A program made the position numbers and the translations under genes. 64,000 bases of DNA, from NCBI GenBank assembly GCA_033980235.1, contig CM067065.1, positions 4,191,847 to 4,255,846 on the forward strand. The letters run 5' to 3'. Source of the stretch: Diadema setosum (lineage: Eukaryota; Echinodermata; Echinoidea; Diadematoida; Diadematidae). Each line of letters starts with the position of its first letter. Position 1 is the stretch's first letter. Under the pieces are notes generated by a model that was not told where the DNA came from, ran no database searches, and saw only the letters and a program-made list of their open reading frames with translations. This document shows, piece after piece, positions 36,813 to 49,588 of the stretch.

Positions 36813-37465
36813 TTTTAAGGTTGAAGGTATGTATTAAACTGTGTGTAGATGCACTTGGTGTGTAAAATCAACGTGTGTCGTTGCTATGTCCGTCGCGTTT
36901 CAATCAAGTGCCTGCCGTGTGAACTGCATGGGCTTTGAGCTACATGTATACCACCAGTAAAGCATTTACCTGTGGTATTTTTTAACACCTGAAAATGTGA
37001 AAATGAAGAGAAATCACTACCTACAGTATAGACACATAGACACACATATCATATACAACCCTAGCATATACAATTTATTGAAACACACACATATTTGACC
37101 CCTAAGTCATGTAATTATCGAATAGTACGTAAAATGATAACATAGAACCCCTTGTTATCTTTTAGCCATCAAAAAATTGACAGGTAGCGCAGTTCATGAT
37201 GCTTCCGAAAATGAGATAAAGCCATACAAAGATGAGAAGGAATGAGATAGATAGGTAGAAAGGTTTATTTATTCGTATCATATCTCGTGGCCCAGGGGCT
37301 AATTTGCGTATAAAATTACAAATGCTATGTACAAACAAATTCAAACTTTCAGACAGTTACAAAATAAAATATTTAAACGTATCATAAAAATGAGCGAAGT
37401 AATATCGTAATTACACTAATCAATTGGTTTAGCAATATCCGATAAAGTTGGATATTATTGGATAA
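33067..37465. other. Non-coding stretch rich in G/C runs
   Basis: It contains (GT)n at 33421-33479, a C-run joined to an A-run at about 34065-34086, G-runs at about 34492-34507 and 34931-34945, and C-runs at about 35650-35664, 35806-35815 and 36781-36791. The last two run into (CT)n. No gene is recognised. Confidence 0.6.
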
Positions 37466-37535
37466 AGTTGGATAGATAGATATATAAATAGATAATTAGA
37501 TAGACAGATAAAACAAATAGATAGATAGATAGATA
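37466..37535. repeat. (GATA)n tetranucleotide tract
   Basis: Interrupted GATA/TAGA units, preceded by a short duplication of GGATAAAGTTGGATA. Confidence 0.85.
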
Positions 37536-37822
37536 CAATAGAATGATACAAGGACACGGGCTAACAGAGAATGAGAGACAAGAAACAAAAAAAAAAAGCA
37601 AGCGAGCGAGAGAGAGAGAGAAAAAGATACGAATATGAGAGAGTGGATAAAAGGTTCGAAAAGTAAACTGAAAATGAGAAGCGTATGCGGAAAAGCAACC
37701 TCACCAATTCTTGATAATATACGCCAAGCAAACGCTTATCGAGTACACCATCGAATGCATTACCTATTATCATGTCTTCCGGACAAGACTCGATTCTGAA
37801 TAAAGCTACTCTCATAAAAGAG

Positions 37823-37858
37823 CCCCCCCCCCCCCCCCCCCACAAAAAAAAAAAAAAA
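37823..37858. repeat. C-run joined to A-run
   Basis: Nineteen C bases, then ACA, then about fifteen A bases; the longest C-run in the window. Confidence 0.95.
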
Positions 37859-38131
37859 CAGAAACAGAAACAAAACAAAGGCAAACATTGTATTGAGTAA
37901 CGAATCTTCTGTGTGGATAGTTCAATTTCATCATCTTCCCATAACTGGTGCATTAGAGTAGAGTGTTTTGCAACCCATTATGTTGTTCCCAGAGCGGTGT
38001 CTACGGAACGCAGAAACGAATACGCCCGAGGGAGTCGAAACGTACTTACGTCTGAATGTTTTCCTTTTCGATAAGAAGTCCACATAGAGAGATGCACACC
38101 TTTATACTTCTCTTTCTCTTTTTCCCACCAC

Positions 38132-38147
38132 TCCTTCTCTCTCTATC

Positions 38148-38188
<41 letters not shown>
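38132..38188. repeat. (CT)n microsatellite
   Basis: CT dinucleotides with a CTAT interruption. Confidence 0.95.
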
Positions 38189-38189
<1 letters not shown>

Positions 38190-38993
38190 ATGTTTATATT
38201 TCTCTTACTATTTACCTTTTATTGTATACTTCTCTCTCCTACTAATTGCGTATTTTCTATCTCTCGTGCAGCAGTCATAAAGAACAAGAAACCGAAATAT
38301 ATTCTCTCCCTATTTTCCATTTCATTGTATTCTTTTTATTCTTGTTTTTTCTATGTGTGTAAGGTTTACGCATTTCACAAAGGCCTATGTCTTGCTACCA
38401 CGATGATGTGCATCTGTCTAGTGTTTAGTTGAGTCTCCTTATGTTTCACCTTTTCATTCTGTCTTATTCTCTCCTTCGCTATCTCCCTCTCTCTCTCGGT
38501 CTCCCCCTCCGTTCCACACTCTCAACGATGCCAATTTCCGTGACTTGTATTTCCGCACCATTAGCAGTGATGGCCGTCAGCTGTTGACGCTTTGACGGCC
38601 AACCATCCCGAATGAAATGGCGCGGTCTACCCCTTTCACTATCCATGGTTTGCCTCTCTTCCGAGCTAAGATATCACGACAGTTGCCCTTCTCAGCAAGT
38701 TTGCCCAGGCAAAACATTTGCGATTTTTCTTCTTTTTTTTTTTAAATCTCATGTGACTTTTCTACAAGAAACAGACCATAGCGCTATATGTCAAACGGCA
38801 AAGCAACATTAGTTTTGTTTTGTATTTTTTTTTGTTTTAATTTAGTTTGTTTTTAGCACAGGACACACCACGTACTTAGAACTTCTCATTGACATATACG
38901 ATGCATGAACTTTATCGGCATTTGCATTTTGCTTTTTTTTTCGTTCTTTTTTTTTTTTTTTTTTACAGAGGAAACACCAAGTAGACTTTACCC

Positions 38994-38994
<1 letters not shown>

Positions 38995-39048
<54 letters not shown>
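38995..39048. repeat. (CA)n microsatellite
   Basis: About 26 uninterrupted CA units. Confidence 0.95.
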
Positions 39049-39052
<4 letters not shown>

Positions 39053-39372
39053 ACATTCTGCTCGTTTATCGTTATTTTTCAATTTTCAGACTATTAATAA
39101 ATAATATGCTTTCCAATTCGTTGTGTTTAAAGAAAACATTGTAAAATACACTGCTAAAACATATGAATATTTCGTTATTTCGCTTTTAAAGTGTCAACCG
39201 TATATTTTTGCCGATAACAACTTGAAGAAGATGGAAGTATTGAAAACATTTTTTCCCGTATCATAAATTCGTTTAAACACAACCATTGAAATAATGCAAT
39301 ATCATACAGTACGTGATAATTAACATAAAGCCAAAGCAAAAAAAAAAAAGGTAGAAAGATGAAAAGGCATAG

Positions 39373-39375
<3 letters not shown>

Positions 39376-39417
<42 letters not shown>
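39376..39417. repeat. (CA)n microsatellite
   Basis: About 20 CA units ending in CATACA. Confidence 0.95.
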
Positions 39418-39419
<2 letters not shown>

Positions 39420-39959
39420 ATCGATTAGGCACACAACCGATCTATGCCAGAACACTATGATTTTGAACAAATTTCCGATATATCCCTCGCATACTATTTC
39501 TAATTTGGCTGTTGCGGTAAAATATGTTTTTGCCACTTCATGAAATGATACCACCTGAAAAACAGGACTTCTATCATTATTTTAGCTAGCTCAACCGTAA
39601 TCTGCAAATTCAGCTTCTTTTTGTGTGTTTATTTGGACCTGACGAGAAAAAAAAAATCCGTAAAGAGAATTTGAAATGCCGAATTCCTTCGCTCTCATTT
39701 GTAGGTTACAGAGGGCAATTATACGTTAATATGCTGTCTTGCCGTCGGCAGTGATCAAGCGAACACGACTCCATGGAGAAAGTGATACAATTAAGATAAA
39801 AATGCTGCTAGTTTCTTGGTCTGATTAGCTGGTTTAGACAAACTGATTTACAGGGGTTTGTATATTAACTGGACTTGTCAGCTTCTCCCTGGTTCGCGTA
39901 TAGCCCAGGTGCTCGAGGCGCAGTAAAAGCCACGGCGTGGTGACATTGAACCGTACTCT

Positions 39960-40539
39960 GCCCTACTTTGGCAAAAGGAAGCAAGTGACATCGAGTGAAA
40001 ATGCTACAAATGAAGAAAACATGTTTTTTGGTAGGCCCATCAACATGGCAATTTGTGATGAGAAATAATGTCGTTATTCGTGCAAGTCATATGGTGATGC
40101 ATTTATGACAATTCGAAGAATTTTGATATTCCCATAGAAACTCATTGTTATGTAACTTGCTTCCTTTGCAAAAGTATTATACATTTGTAGCAAACATGAA
40201 AAATCTGTCAAAAGGAAGAATGTGACAATGATATCATGGGTATGTTACTTGCATCCTATTGCCAAAGTATTATAGATTTGTAGCAAACATAAAAAACAAT
40301 GGCAAAAGGAAGCAAGTGACAATCATATCATACTAATAGTACTTGCTCCCTTATTTGTCAATTTTTTTCATGCAATTTTGTGCACTTGCTTCCTTTTGTC
40401 ACCCGAATATCTCAGAAATGGGCCAAAATTGCAACTTTTGGATTTTTCAGTTAAAAAGAGCATGCCTCAAATATGCCAAATCAATAAAAAAGATAATATT
40501 CATAAAAATGAAACTTGCTACCTTTTGCCAAAGTAGGGC
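39960..40539. mobile_element. 580-bp inverted-repeat element with eight motif copies
   Basis: The ends GCCCTACTTTGGCAAAAGG (from 39960) and their inverse (to 40539) match over about 27 bp with one mismatch. The inner part of the terminal repeat, ACTTGCTTCCTTTTGCCAAA, recurs throughout. Plus-orientation copies begin near 40154, 40246, 40341, 40383 and 40513; minus-orientation copies lie near 39963, 40207 and 40300. Two adjacent units of about 93 bp (40154-40245 and 40246-40340) are tandem duplicates. No target duplication is obvious: the flanks share GACATTGAACC at unequal distance. No coding capacity. The repeated motif would fit multiple transposase-binding sites. Confidence 0.75.
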
Positions 40540-40978
40540 GATGCGACATTGAACCCCACTGCTTTGCCAATTTGCTGTAACTTTGATTTTTTCGTCTCTG
40601 CCTTTCTCGCGCTAGATGGGCTTGGAAGGTCAGATTCATAAAGTCTCGATGCTGTCTACCGCTTGGGCTAATTTCCTTATGATAACAATGATGTTAGAAC
40701 GTGATTGTTGTTGTTGTTGTAGCGACAACTCGTAAGAAGAGAGAATTTCCGGGAATCGAATCAAACTCAATTGCTTCTTGTCAAGACGCCATTACGTCAA
40801 AATGCTCCAAATGAAACGAGTTTCGCATTTTGAAGGGTAACAGTCATAATGTTATCTTCGTGGATTAACCCGTCGCTTCTACAGACCTACTACATGGCAA
40901 ATCTATACCGGTTCTCCTTATGGAAGACAAAAAAAAAAATCAAACAAACAAACAAACAAACAAACCAATGAACAAACC

Positions 40979-41057
40979 CAACAGCAGCAGCTGCAGCAGC
41001 AACAACAACAACAACAACAATAACAACAATAAAATAATGATAAAACAACAACAACAG
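40979..41057. repeat. (CAA)n/(CAG)n tract
   Basis: CAGCAG followed by CAACAA and AATAAC units. A CAAA tract lies just before it (40941-40966). Confidence 0.85.
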
Positions 41058-41938
41058 AAGAAGCCTGAATTAGACATAAAGTAGACATTCACTGGGTTCT
41101 GCAATAGCTTGAAACGAAAACAACAACAAACATGATCTAGAAAAATAGTAGGCCTACTTGTTTTATCTACTGTGCATGCCATGCTGGGATTTGCAATACT
41201 TGTAATTATAACAACATCTTTAATCATTCCGACTACGCTATTTTCAAATTGTCAAAATCAGTTTCAAACGTTACACTTCTGGTGCTGCCGCGGCTGAGAG
41301 ACATGGATAGCATTCCCTGAGCTAATTTGTATTCAGTCTACCATTCGATACGCTTTCATCGTACTGTGTCATTTGGCGATTTATTGATCTGTTTGGGCGG
41401 GTTTGTGAGTTTGAGCAGAATATGCGAACTTCGCAAACCGTCGAATGATGCAGGCGTGCGAACGTGGCTTATAAAGAGTTAAGGGAAGGAGAACATTGAG
41501 GAGAAACAAAAAATGAAGAAAGAACATATCAAGACAGGCAAAGTAAAACAACAACGACAACAAAATATCTTGCTTAGATTGCAGTACCGTGATCAGTCAG
41601 TAGATATCTCATGGTATTGTGTCAGAATATTTAATATAATATTTGCCGTTATTCAATATCACGGAAAGAGGAAAACTATTACCTCTTTTCCATCATATTT
41701 CTATTTTACATACACTTTTGCTACATATTGTAAATTTAATCTAGACAAAATTACTTTGGAAGCAACTTGTGTAATATAAGACAATTTTTTTTTTGTTACC
41801 AAAATGTGTGATCATATACAATGATAATGATCTGGGGCAAATTATTTGTATAGGGGCCCCATTTCTCTCTCTCTCTCTCTTCTTTCGATCTTTAAAATAA
41901 CAACAACAACAACAATGATAATGGAAGAACGAATACAT

Positions 41939-42006
41939 CAAATTAAATCTATCAAATCAAATCAAATCAAATCAGATCAGATCAGATCAGATCCAATCAA
42001 ATCAAA
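41939..42006. repeat. (ATCAA/ATCAG)n tandem array
   Basis: AATCA pentamers change to GATCA pentamers in the middle and back again. It resembles the AAATC tail arrays at 24.6 and 49.5 kb. Confidence 0.85.
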
Positions 42007-42212
42007 ATGTGTGATTGTTGAACATATCTAGACACGAAACTCCAAAAAGGATAAGGCGAAAGAGCAACTCTTCCTATCTACACGGGATGCAGCGACAGCA
42101 AAGCACAATGATCCTTCGTAGTTGATCCCTGTCATACATATATGTGCATCGTAGAGCATGAATAATAGAATCAGTGGAGTGGGCCGCTCATCTAACGAAT
42201 GCAATCGCGAAG

Positions 42213-42284
42213 GGGGGGGGGGGGGGGCAAAGAAACACAGTGTAAGGGATTGCGAGGTTAGTTACTCCCTTGCCCCCCCCCCAA
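42213..42284. repeat. G-run and nearby C-run
   Basis: About sixteen G bases (42213-42228), then some 50 bp later about nine C bases (42276-42284). They could pair as a stem. Confidence 0.85.
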
Positions 42285-42751
42285 CCTTTTTTTCTTTATT
42301 GTTGTATTCTTTTCTTCTTTTTTTTTTCAAAGGGCAGCCTTATCATGTAGAGTTGTATGGCAATCCCTCCCTTCCTATTATGCTGTATTGATTTTATGCC
42401 AAGCTCCCCATGCCAAGGAAAAAGGACTGATGCTATTCCGTAGCTAGGGAGATATGAGAGGGGTTGGGAAAGTCGTTGTTGAGTATGAAATGTTCAGAAA
42501 TATCTTCACTTGTCATTCGATATAGATTTTTTTTTTCTGTGCTGTTTTTCGATTATGGAGAGTGAGGATGAATTTCCGCGGTCCATGAATTTCATTTCCC
42601 GTCTGAAACAAGGCAGCCACAGGGGAAAACGTATTTCCCCTCACGATTCGTATCCTCTCTAGCCTAGCATTTACTTCTCCGCCCTTAATAAGATGACAAT
42701 GTTTCCTATTCGATTGGAAGTGCATACCACTGCACCAAAGAGTCCATTCTC

Positions 42752-42872
42752 CTTTAGAGGGACATTCCAGACAAATCATAAAATTTGACATCAGGTAGTA
42801 TACATAAATCGATATTTCAATGTACAGATTTGTGGAATTCATTGCGGTCCTGAACAGATGCTCTAAAAACGC
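42752..42872. repeat. Dispersed repeat B, copy 2
   Basis: It aligns colinearly with 29,483-29,592. Shared words include GGACATTCCAGAC versus GGAACATTATAGAC, ACATCAGGTAGTATACATAA versus ACATCATGTAGTACATAA, and GCGGTCCTGAACAGAT versus GTGGCCCTTGAGCAGAT. The class is unknown. Confidence 0.65.
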
Positions 42873-43346
42873 CAAAACTAAAAATACTGAACAAGGATAT
42901 TGACATTAGACGCTCACCATTCACTATAGTAATACCACATGCGTTTCTGCAAGTCTGCAAGTGAAGATTTTAAGCATACTCTTCTTCTTTTTTTTTTTTT
43001 TTGCTTCCTTGAGCTGCGCTAAATCATTTTTTTTTTTAATGTGAAGGCGATTATGTTATCATCATTGATTTTTAAATCTTATTTCTCATTTTAATTATGA
43101 TAAATGCTAAAATTCTCTGCCCACTAAAAAAAAATAATAAAAATACAATAAGTTAAAATGCAAAGTCTAAATTCGACGTATATACCTTTATTATCATTTT
43201 GGGTCATTTTACTATAGCGATCATCAAGCTGTTCGCAAGTCTTATGTCATTATGAACTTTGAATATTCGATATAGGGTTATAGGGGCATAGAATGTGGTA
43301 TAGCATAAATCAGATCATGACAGCGATATGAAATCCACGCAGAGAA

Positions 43347-43382
43347 AGACATAGAGAGAGAGAGAGAGAGAGAGAGATAGAG
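43347..43382. repeat. (GA)n microsatellite
   Basis: A short GA tract. Confidence 0.9.
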
Positions 43383-43681
43383 TGAGCAAAATGAATTTAG
43401 TATCGACAGCATAAAAAAACAAGAAAAAATCAAAAGGTCCAAAAAGGAGTGGGATGCTGACCATTATGCAAACTGGACATTTGTATGCCTGTCGGCATTA
43501 ATGCCTTTGGCGCCAGTGGAACTTACGGAAGCCGTCGAGACCGGTCTCGCCGCATCTGAGTTACATAGGATGGCAAACGAAGTAATGTTGCTTTCTTTCT
43601 TATAGAGTATATGGGAGCGGAGCGGATATATTATCTCTCACTCTCCCCCACTACTCTCACATACTCTCTATCTCTCTCCGT

Positions 43682-43689
43682 CACACACA

Positions 43690-43733
<44 letters not shown>

Positions 43734-43755
43734 CTCTATCTATCTCTTTCTCTCT
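43682..43755. repeat. (CA)n plus (CT)n compound microsatellite
   Basis: About 24 CA units pass directly into CT units. Confidence 0.95.
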
Positions 43756-43975
43756 TTTTTTCCTGGCCACTGGGGAACAAGTTTATTCCTTCCAAATTAC
43801 TTTCAAATCTCATTTCATCCGCGACTATGAAATAAGAAGGAAATTTGCATATAAATAGAAGTTGGTCAGCCTGTGTCACGCCACATGGTGCATTATGAAT
43901 ATCATATATGTCCATGATTCTATCTCTCTCTCTCTTTCTTTACACAGAAATATCAAATTAATGTATATGATATAT

Positions 43976-44213
43976 GAAGAGTTTGTTTGCAAAAACCGAT
44001 AAGTCCATATTTGCCAAATGGTGATATTTGCGATTAAAAAATAAAGAGAATAATAAGAAAAATTTTGCTTCTTTTGACTATAACTTCAAAAATATGCCTT
44101 TATATATAGTGACCAATATATCAGTTAAAAGGTATAATTTTGTACTTTATGACAGAGATCGTACTTCAAAATCTTCAAAAATGGACTTATCGGTTTTTGC
44201 AAACAAACCCTTC
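43976..44213 (+). mobile_element. Family A inverted-repeat element, copy 4
   Basis: A 238-bp copy in the same orientation as copy 1. Both 33-bp ends are intact, but a few interior bases after GCGATTAAA are missing. The immediate flanks are ATAT on both sides, and the surroundings are not a long TA tract, so a 4-bp duplication is more convincing here than in copies 1-3. Confidence 0.9.
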
Positions 44214-47200
44214 ATATTTATACTTCCGAAAAGAAGGAACAGTGAGAGGAATAATGATGTCAAAGTTATACGCACTGTTTTCTTATATTCTTTATGATAT
44301 GTCTCACGCTAGAAGCGAATATACATTTACAGCGTATTCGTTGACCTTAGTTTTTCCTCTTTTCTGTTCCAGAAACTGAAAAACGGATTACCGCAAAAAG
44401 GACTTTGTAATCGTGGTAAAATGTTTTAGTCCACTTCTTTTTACACTCTGCAGAAGCAGGAAGAATTTCAAAAACAAAGTATGAAGAAAAAAAAGGAAAA
44501 TCAGTCATTACAGATGAAGAGAAAAATCAACCATTTCGTATAGGGGATTCAGGTAATTGAAATATATTACATTGATTAGTGATTAGATGTGTCATCATTA
44601 TGATTCTATTTTTGTTTTTCTTAAAGGACAATAATTTGTAATGCCTTTTATGGATGATCCATCTTGTATCGCACAAGGAAATGCTTTTACTTATCCATGG
44701 AACGTATCAAATAAATTTTTTGGAGACTAAAACATAAAACCCACTATAAATGTCAAATTCAATCAGGCGGGGGTGAAAAGTTTTTACGCCAACCTGTCAG
44801 GCAAAATCGATTCCACCGCACAGGTGAAATTGACTCTTTGTTTGCTCTGATTTCCGATTGGTACAAAAAACCCAGTAGCATCGTATACACTATCCAAACT
44901 CCCTGGCAAAGAAAAGGTTAACAAGAATGATTGGAAGAACCCACTCCCAAATAAATCCCACGCTAACAGATGGTGTTGTTTGCAAGCAGCACTCAAAATT
45001 AATGGGCTCTGAATCACCATCAGTGCTAATGGTTGACAGCAAGCAAAATCCACTGTTACTAAATCACAATTATTTAGAAGTATTAGTTAAACAAGCTATG
45101 GGGACGCGTCACGTAATGTGAAATTGAACTGAATAACGGACGCGTTCAATTCAAACAACCCCGTGCAGTGGCAGGAGAATGTATACATTTATATTATTTA
45201 GCTACCCTATGTATGAATAGAAATATATGAATGTATTGGGTACGTTTAGTAGGATTGATGTAAGCCCATCATAATATTCAATTCTTGGATTAGTTGTTTG
45301 GTTTTAGCACTTTTGTCATTTGTTCAAGAGTTGAAATAAATTCAATATCAATATTTGTTGCTTGTTTGTTTGTTTGTTTTTTCTTTCAATTCATTTTGTC
45401 TCATGTTCCGGACAAAGGTTCCCCTCTGCAAATCACTTTGTCTTCTTCTTCTTTTTTTTTTCGCTCTCTCTGCATGTGTTCCAATAGATATGATATCCAT
45501 CTACTGGCCTTATCTCTGTATCGTCATCTTTCGTGTCCGTCTGTTGTCGCATTTTCTTCTCATTCCCTGCTTTGCTATCTCTCTTATTGGACCTTGAAAT
45601 TATAATGACGTTCACAACACTGGACAAAAACAACAACAACAACAACAAACAAGGAAAAACTACAACAACAGCAAAAAAAAAAAAACAACAACAACAACCA
45701 ACAAACAGACATAAACTATGCATTGACCCCAAACGTAACGAAATAGATCGGTTTGTTTTTTGTATGTATGCAAGGAATTCAGCGATGCTAGGTGCGGGTA
45801 TCAATTCTTTCTGGACGGACTGTTGAAAGTATCGCATCTAATGTCTTCCGTCCATCCGTCACTATTGGCTTGTCATATGCCTGTAAGCGGAGTGACCGCG
45901 TATCGCTCACCTTCCGTTGCACCAGAGGTCTCGGGTTTGTGGGGACTTGAGCAAGGGAAAGCCATCATTTAGCCTCCAACCATCGGAGATTCGCTCGCCA
46001 CGTATCAATCAGACCGAACCACTTTTTTCACCCGCAGTCGGAATGGTCGCATCAGCGCCATTACTATGGGCAGCCGTGAGGACCATAATTAAGAAGCACA
46101 GACAAGAAGCTAATCGATATAGCCTGCATGTATCACGTACGCTGTTCCCAGACCGACCAAGCAAACTTCAAATGACAACATGGAATAAGAGAGAGAGAGA
46201 GGGAAAAACAAACAACGAACTCGTAATTTACAACTGCTGAGATGAACACTCTGACTGACCCACATTAAATGTTAGCACTTTCTGACGCAGTGGACCGCAC
46301 GTTAACACATGAGTGAAAAGGCTGAGAAAACGTAACAGTCCAGTGCATTAAAGGAAGATGCGGCTTACCCATTTTAAAGGTGTGATCTAAATTTGAACAT
46401 CTACAGCCAATCTTAGATCTTGACCTCGGCCTGAAAACGCTCACTAAATAGAGGATCATATCAAACAAATACAATACAGGTCCTTCAAAGGCCTCAAAAT
46501 CTTATTGGCGACCCACACGCTAATTGTCTTACACTATAACATGGACTTCATCACGCTTGCATTAGAACCCACCAAATTCAACTCCTCACCCACTGCATCC
46601 CATGCAGAGCTGAATTTCAAAATGAACTCATAAAAATAAAAGATATCAAACAAATATCAATAAAGTGCGACACTCAACACTGACGGAATAAGTCACTATA
46701 CGTGTCTCCCCACGGTGCTAGCAGAATTTGGTATAATGGAGATTGAATTCCAGTTATATTGAACACAATAATAGCAGAGATCTCGTTACAACGATGCAGG
46801 CATTATGATCCCAAAAGTTGTATCTATACCATCATTATGATACATTACTTGTTCGGTTTTACGGAAATGTTGATACAAGGAATGGGATCTTCTGATTTCG
46901 CGGACCTCCCTATAAGAGGAGTCTCTTGGAGGTCTGATCATTGGGTAATGCTGCGTTAAGGTGATTACCAAGTGCGACCATTGTTCGTTTGATTAATACA
47001 CTTAGGTTATGTGGGTAATTACAAGAGGGGAGAGTTGAGTCTGTGTTAGTTTGTTAGTTTTGAGCATGTGTTAATATTTCGATTTCCCATGTATTCAGCA
47101 TTCCTTGTAAATACTGTCTTTTCCTGTACAGTTAATGAGTGGTGCCTCCCTCTTCCGTCCCTTTCTCTCTCTTCTCTTATTTTTTTTTCTCTCAAGTTGA

Positions 47201-49324
47201 TGAGTTGATCAGAAAGGTCGGCTCTGTCTGCTCTGCTGAGATCCTAACAAGCTGAAGGAGTTGGCCGGAGTGAACAAAAAAAACAAAAAAAACAAAAAAA
47301 AAAAAACATCCTTTTACGTAATCTTGGCTTAAGACAGAGAGCATCCTATATTCAAAGGCAATCCTTTGCTGATTTAGAATATTGTTTTTACTCCTTAGAG
47401 AGATAAATAAAATCAACAATGACACGCGGAAATCGAAGGCGACAGAGGGAGCTTTTAGCTTTTAACTTACATCGTGAAGGAGGGGCGGTTTGTCAGACCT
47501 AATGAAATGTAGACGTAAGCCCGTACAGTCTCAGGCCTCCAAGGTACGCAAATATACCATATTATGACATGGTGCATATCAAGCAGACGGAGAGATGGAC
47601 AACCAGCGTTACCTTGACATTCATGAACATTTTTTTTTCATTCAAGTAAAATACATAAATAAGCAAAAACAAACGGTGTATCTTTATGATACTCGTTTTA
47701 TGTTCTGTTTCCCGGGGATTATGTCAAATTGTCTCGTTGCATTATTACTACAATTTTCACGACTCACGAGGGAACTGCATCCTACAAGCTTGGCTTTTTA
47801 GCAGTCCCCTCCATTTCCGTCCTTTTCTTTGTTATGATTCAGTCTCATTTTGTCCATGTATGTCTTCAACTAATATGTTTATTGATTCATGTAAACAAAT
47901 GACGTGTATCTCAATTTCATTTGGAAATGTCAAAGTTACATTGTACTTAATTTGTTTATGTGAAATTGTCATATTATTTGCTTTGGCCGGAAATGAAATA
48001 AAAATTAAATGAAATGAATGAAATGATGCCAAATATCTATCACTCTTGTGTCATTTTTTAAAGAAAATGCTCAAACTACATCAACAAACGTAATTTTTAG
48101 CAATGCAAAACACAACTAATTAACCTGTTCTATAACGTTCCATATTTTTGTCAAGTAAACGGCTTGCAGCAGACATTGAGAAGTAAACGAAGAACAAAAC
48201 AACAAACCCGAAAGAAATACGCCGGCAAAGGTGATCCAAACCTGTCTCTTCCATATGATTAGGATTATGAATGGAGGCGTCTGCTATTAAAGAGTCCGCC
48301 TAAAGTTGATTGAATCTTTAGCATGGACGTTATGTTAATTAACCATTATGTTGGTGTAATTACGTAATAGGGTAATGACAGACTTATTATATTTAAAGAA
48401 TAAAAACACGATTTTTTTTTTTTTTTTGCTAGTTGTGATTAAAGTGCATCGTTCGGGCAGTATAGGATTTGGCGTGAGAGACATACAACGCTAAGGGTAA
48501 TGATATCATCCATTGTATATCTATACGCTATTAGTTATTAGTTTTAAAAATTAAACACTTTGGCAGTGTCCTAAACTTGTGTCCTAAACTATATCCCCAC
48601 AGCTTCGTCAGTCGTTTCCCATTCTGCAGACTATTCCACTCCAAAAAAAAAAAAATATTTTTCTCGTGTTATCATTCTGTAATATTCCCGATAGCTTTCG
48701 GAATACTTCCTCAGCCCCGCGTTGCAGAGGCAAAATGACTTACTCATTTTGGGTTGGATCAAGCCGATCACATTAGAGTAAAGCGCGGTACTTCTATTTC
48801 ATTCCCCCCTTTCATGGTGTTTATTCATACAGCACCCACCGTTATGAGGGGGTTTGGCTGGAACGAGGTCAATATGTATTACCCCTAAGTGGGGAAATGT
48901 TTATTTGACGTTGGTAACAAAGAATATACCGGAAGGCAATCACTGATCTCTAGAGGGGTATATACTGTATACTCCGTTCTTCCTTTAGACATCAGTGGAG
49001 GCACTATGGACATTGCTCATTTGTCAGAAATGCCAATATGAAGGCGTGTGTCATAACACTGATCTCCATGTCTTCACAAGTAGTTGATGTTAGTGTTGAG
49101 ATTCATATCTTGAGGTACTGTGGACACAGACTGTCAAGTCCATAAGACAAAGGAACCACGCATATCTATGCGTTTTCAGCAGCCGTTATGTGCGTATTTT
49201 TAGAATAGAGACATTAATTTTCTGACCATGCAGACCCATTCATGGCCCAAGTGACCATTTCAGGGACTACTCGGGAAAAAAAAAAGAAAAAAAAAACCCA
49301 CACTTCTCTCATTACAGTCAGTCG
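44214..49324. other. Long non-coding stretch
   Basis: No gene is recognised on either strand. It includes a (CAA)n tract at 45629-45703, a short GA tract at about 46187-46201 and several A/T runs. The segment at about 45,830-46,130 has more CpG than its surroundings but no convincing exon. Confidence 0.5.
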
Positions 49325-49588
49325 TTACACACGGACCTCTAGTCATGGATCAATAGATAAACCACGAGGACGCTGGTCAGAGTCATTGGTCCGCATTCCT
49401 GGTTTGAATCCCTGGATCGAATCCCCTTGCTGCAGCGGTCGTGCCCGGTAGCAAAGGCACGTAATCATCACTCCCAGACCTTTTGAGGGGATGGAAAGCC
49501 GCAAAGGTGTTTGTATGCAAGTATTTCGTTGCTTCCTTGGCGGTATCGTATATAAAACTAAATCAAATCAAATTAAACATGATTACAA
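49325..49588 (+). mobile_element. tRNA-derived SINE
   Basis: GGTTTGAATCC (49400-49410) matches the tRNA B box GGTTCGAATCC closely, as expected for an internal RNA polymerase III promoter. The part upstream is diverged and a clear A box is not visible. The body (GCAGCGGTCGTGCCCGG, GGCACGTAATCATCACTCCC, GATGGAAAGCCGC) ends in AAATCAAATCAAAT, a typical short tandem tail. The non-LTR reverse transcriptase it would depend on is not in this window. The wording resembles SINEs I associate with marine deuterostomes, but this is memory and not a search. Confidence 0.65.

Noticed and set aside
37561..37953. 130-residue minus-strand frame
   Set aside because: It is dominated by translations of an A-run, a C-run and GA tracts (poly-Phe, poly-Gly, Ser/Leu).
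42513..42875. 120-residue minus-strand frame
   Set aside because: It overlaps dispersed repeat B, and no recognisable domain appears in the translation.
44784..45053. Minus-strand frame with hydrophobic and Cys residues as a secreted protein
   Set aside because: There is no coherent signal peptide or domain, and the plus strand is open over much of the same stretch, so coding is not supported.
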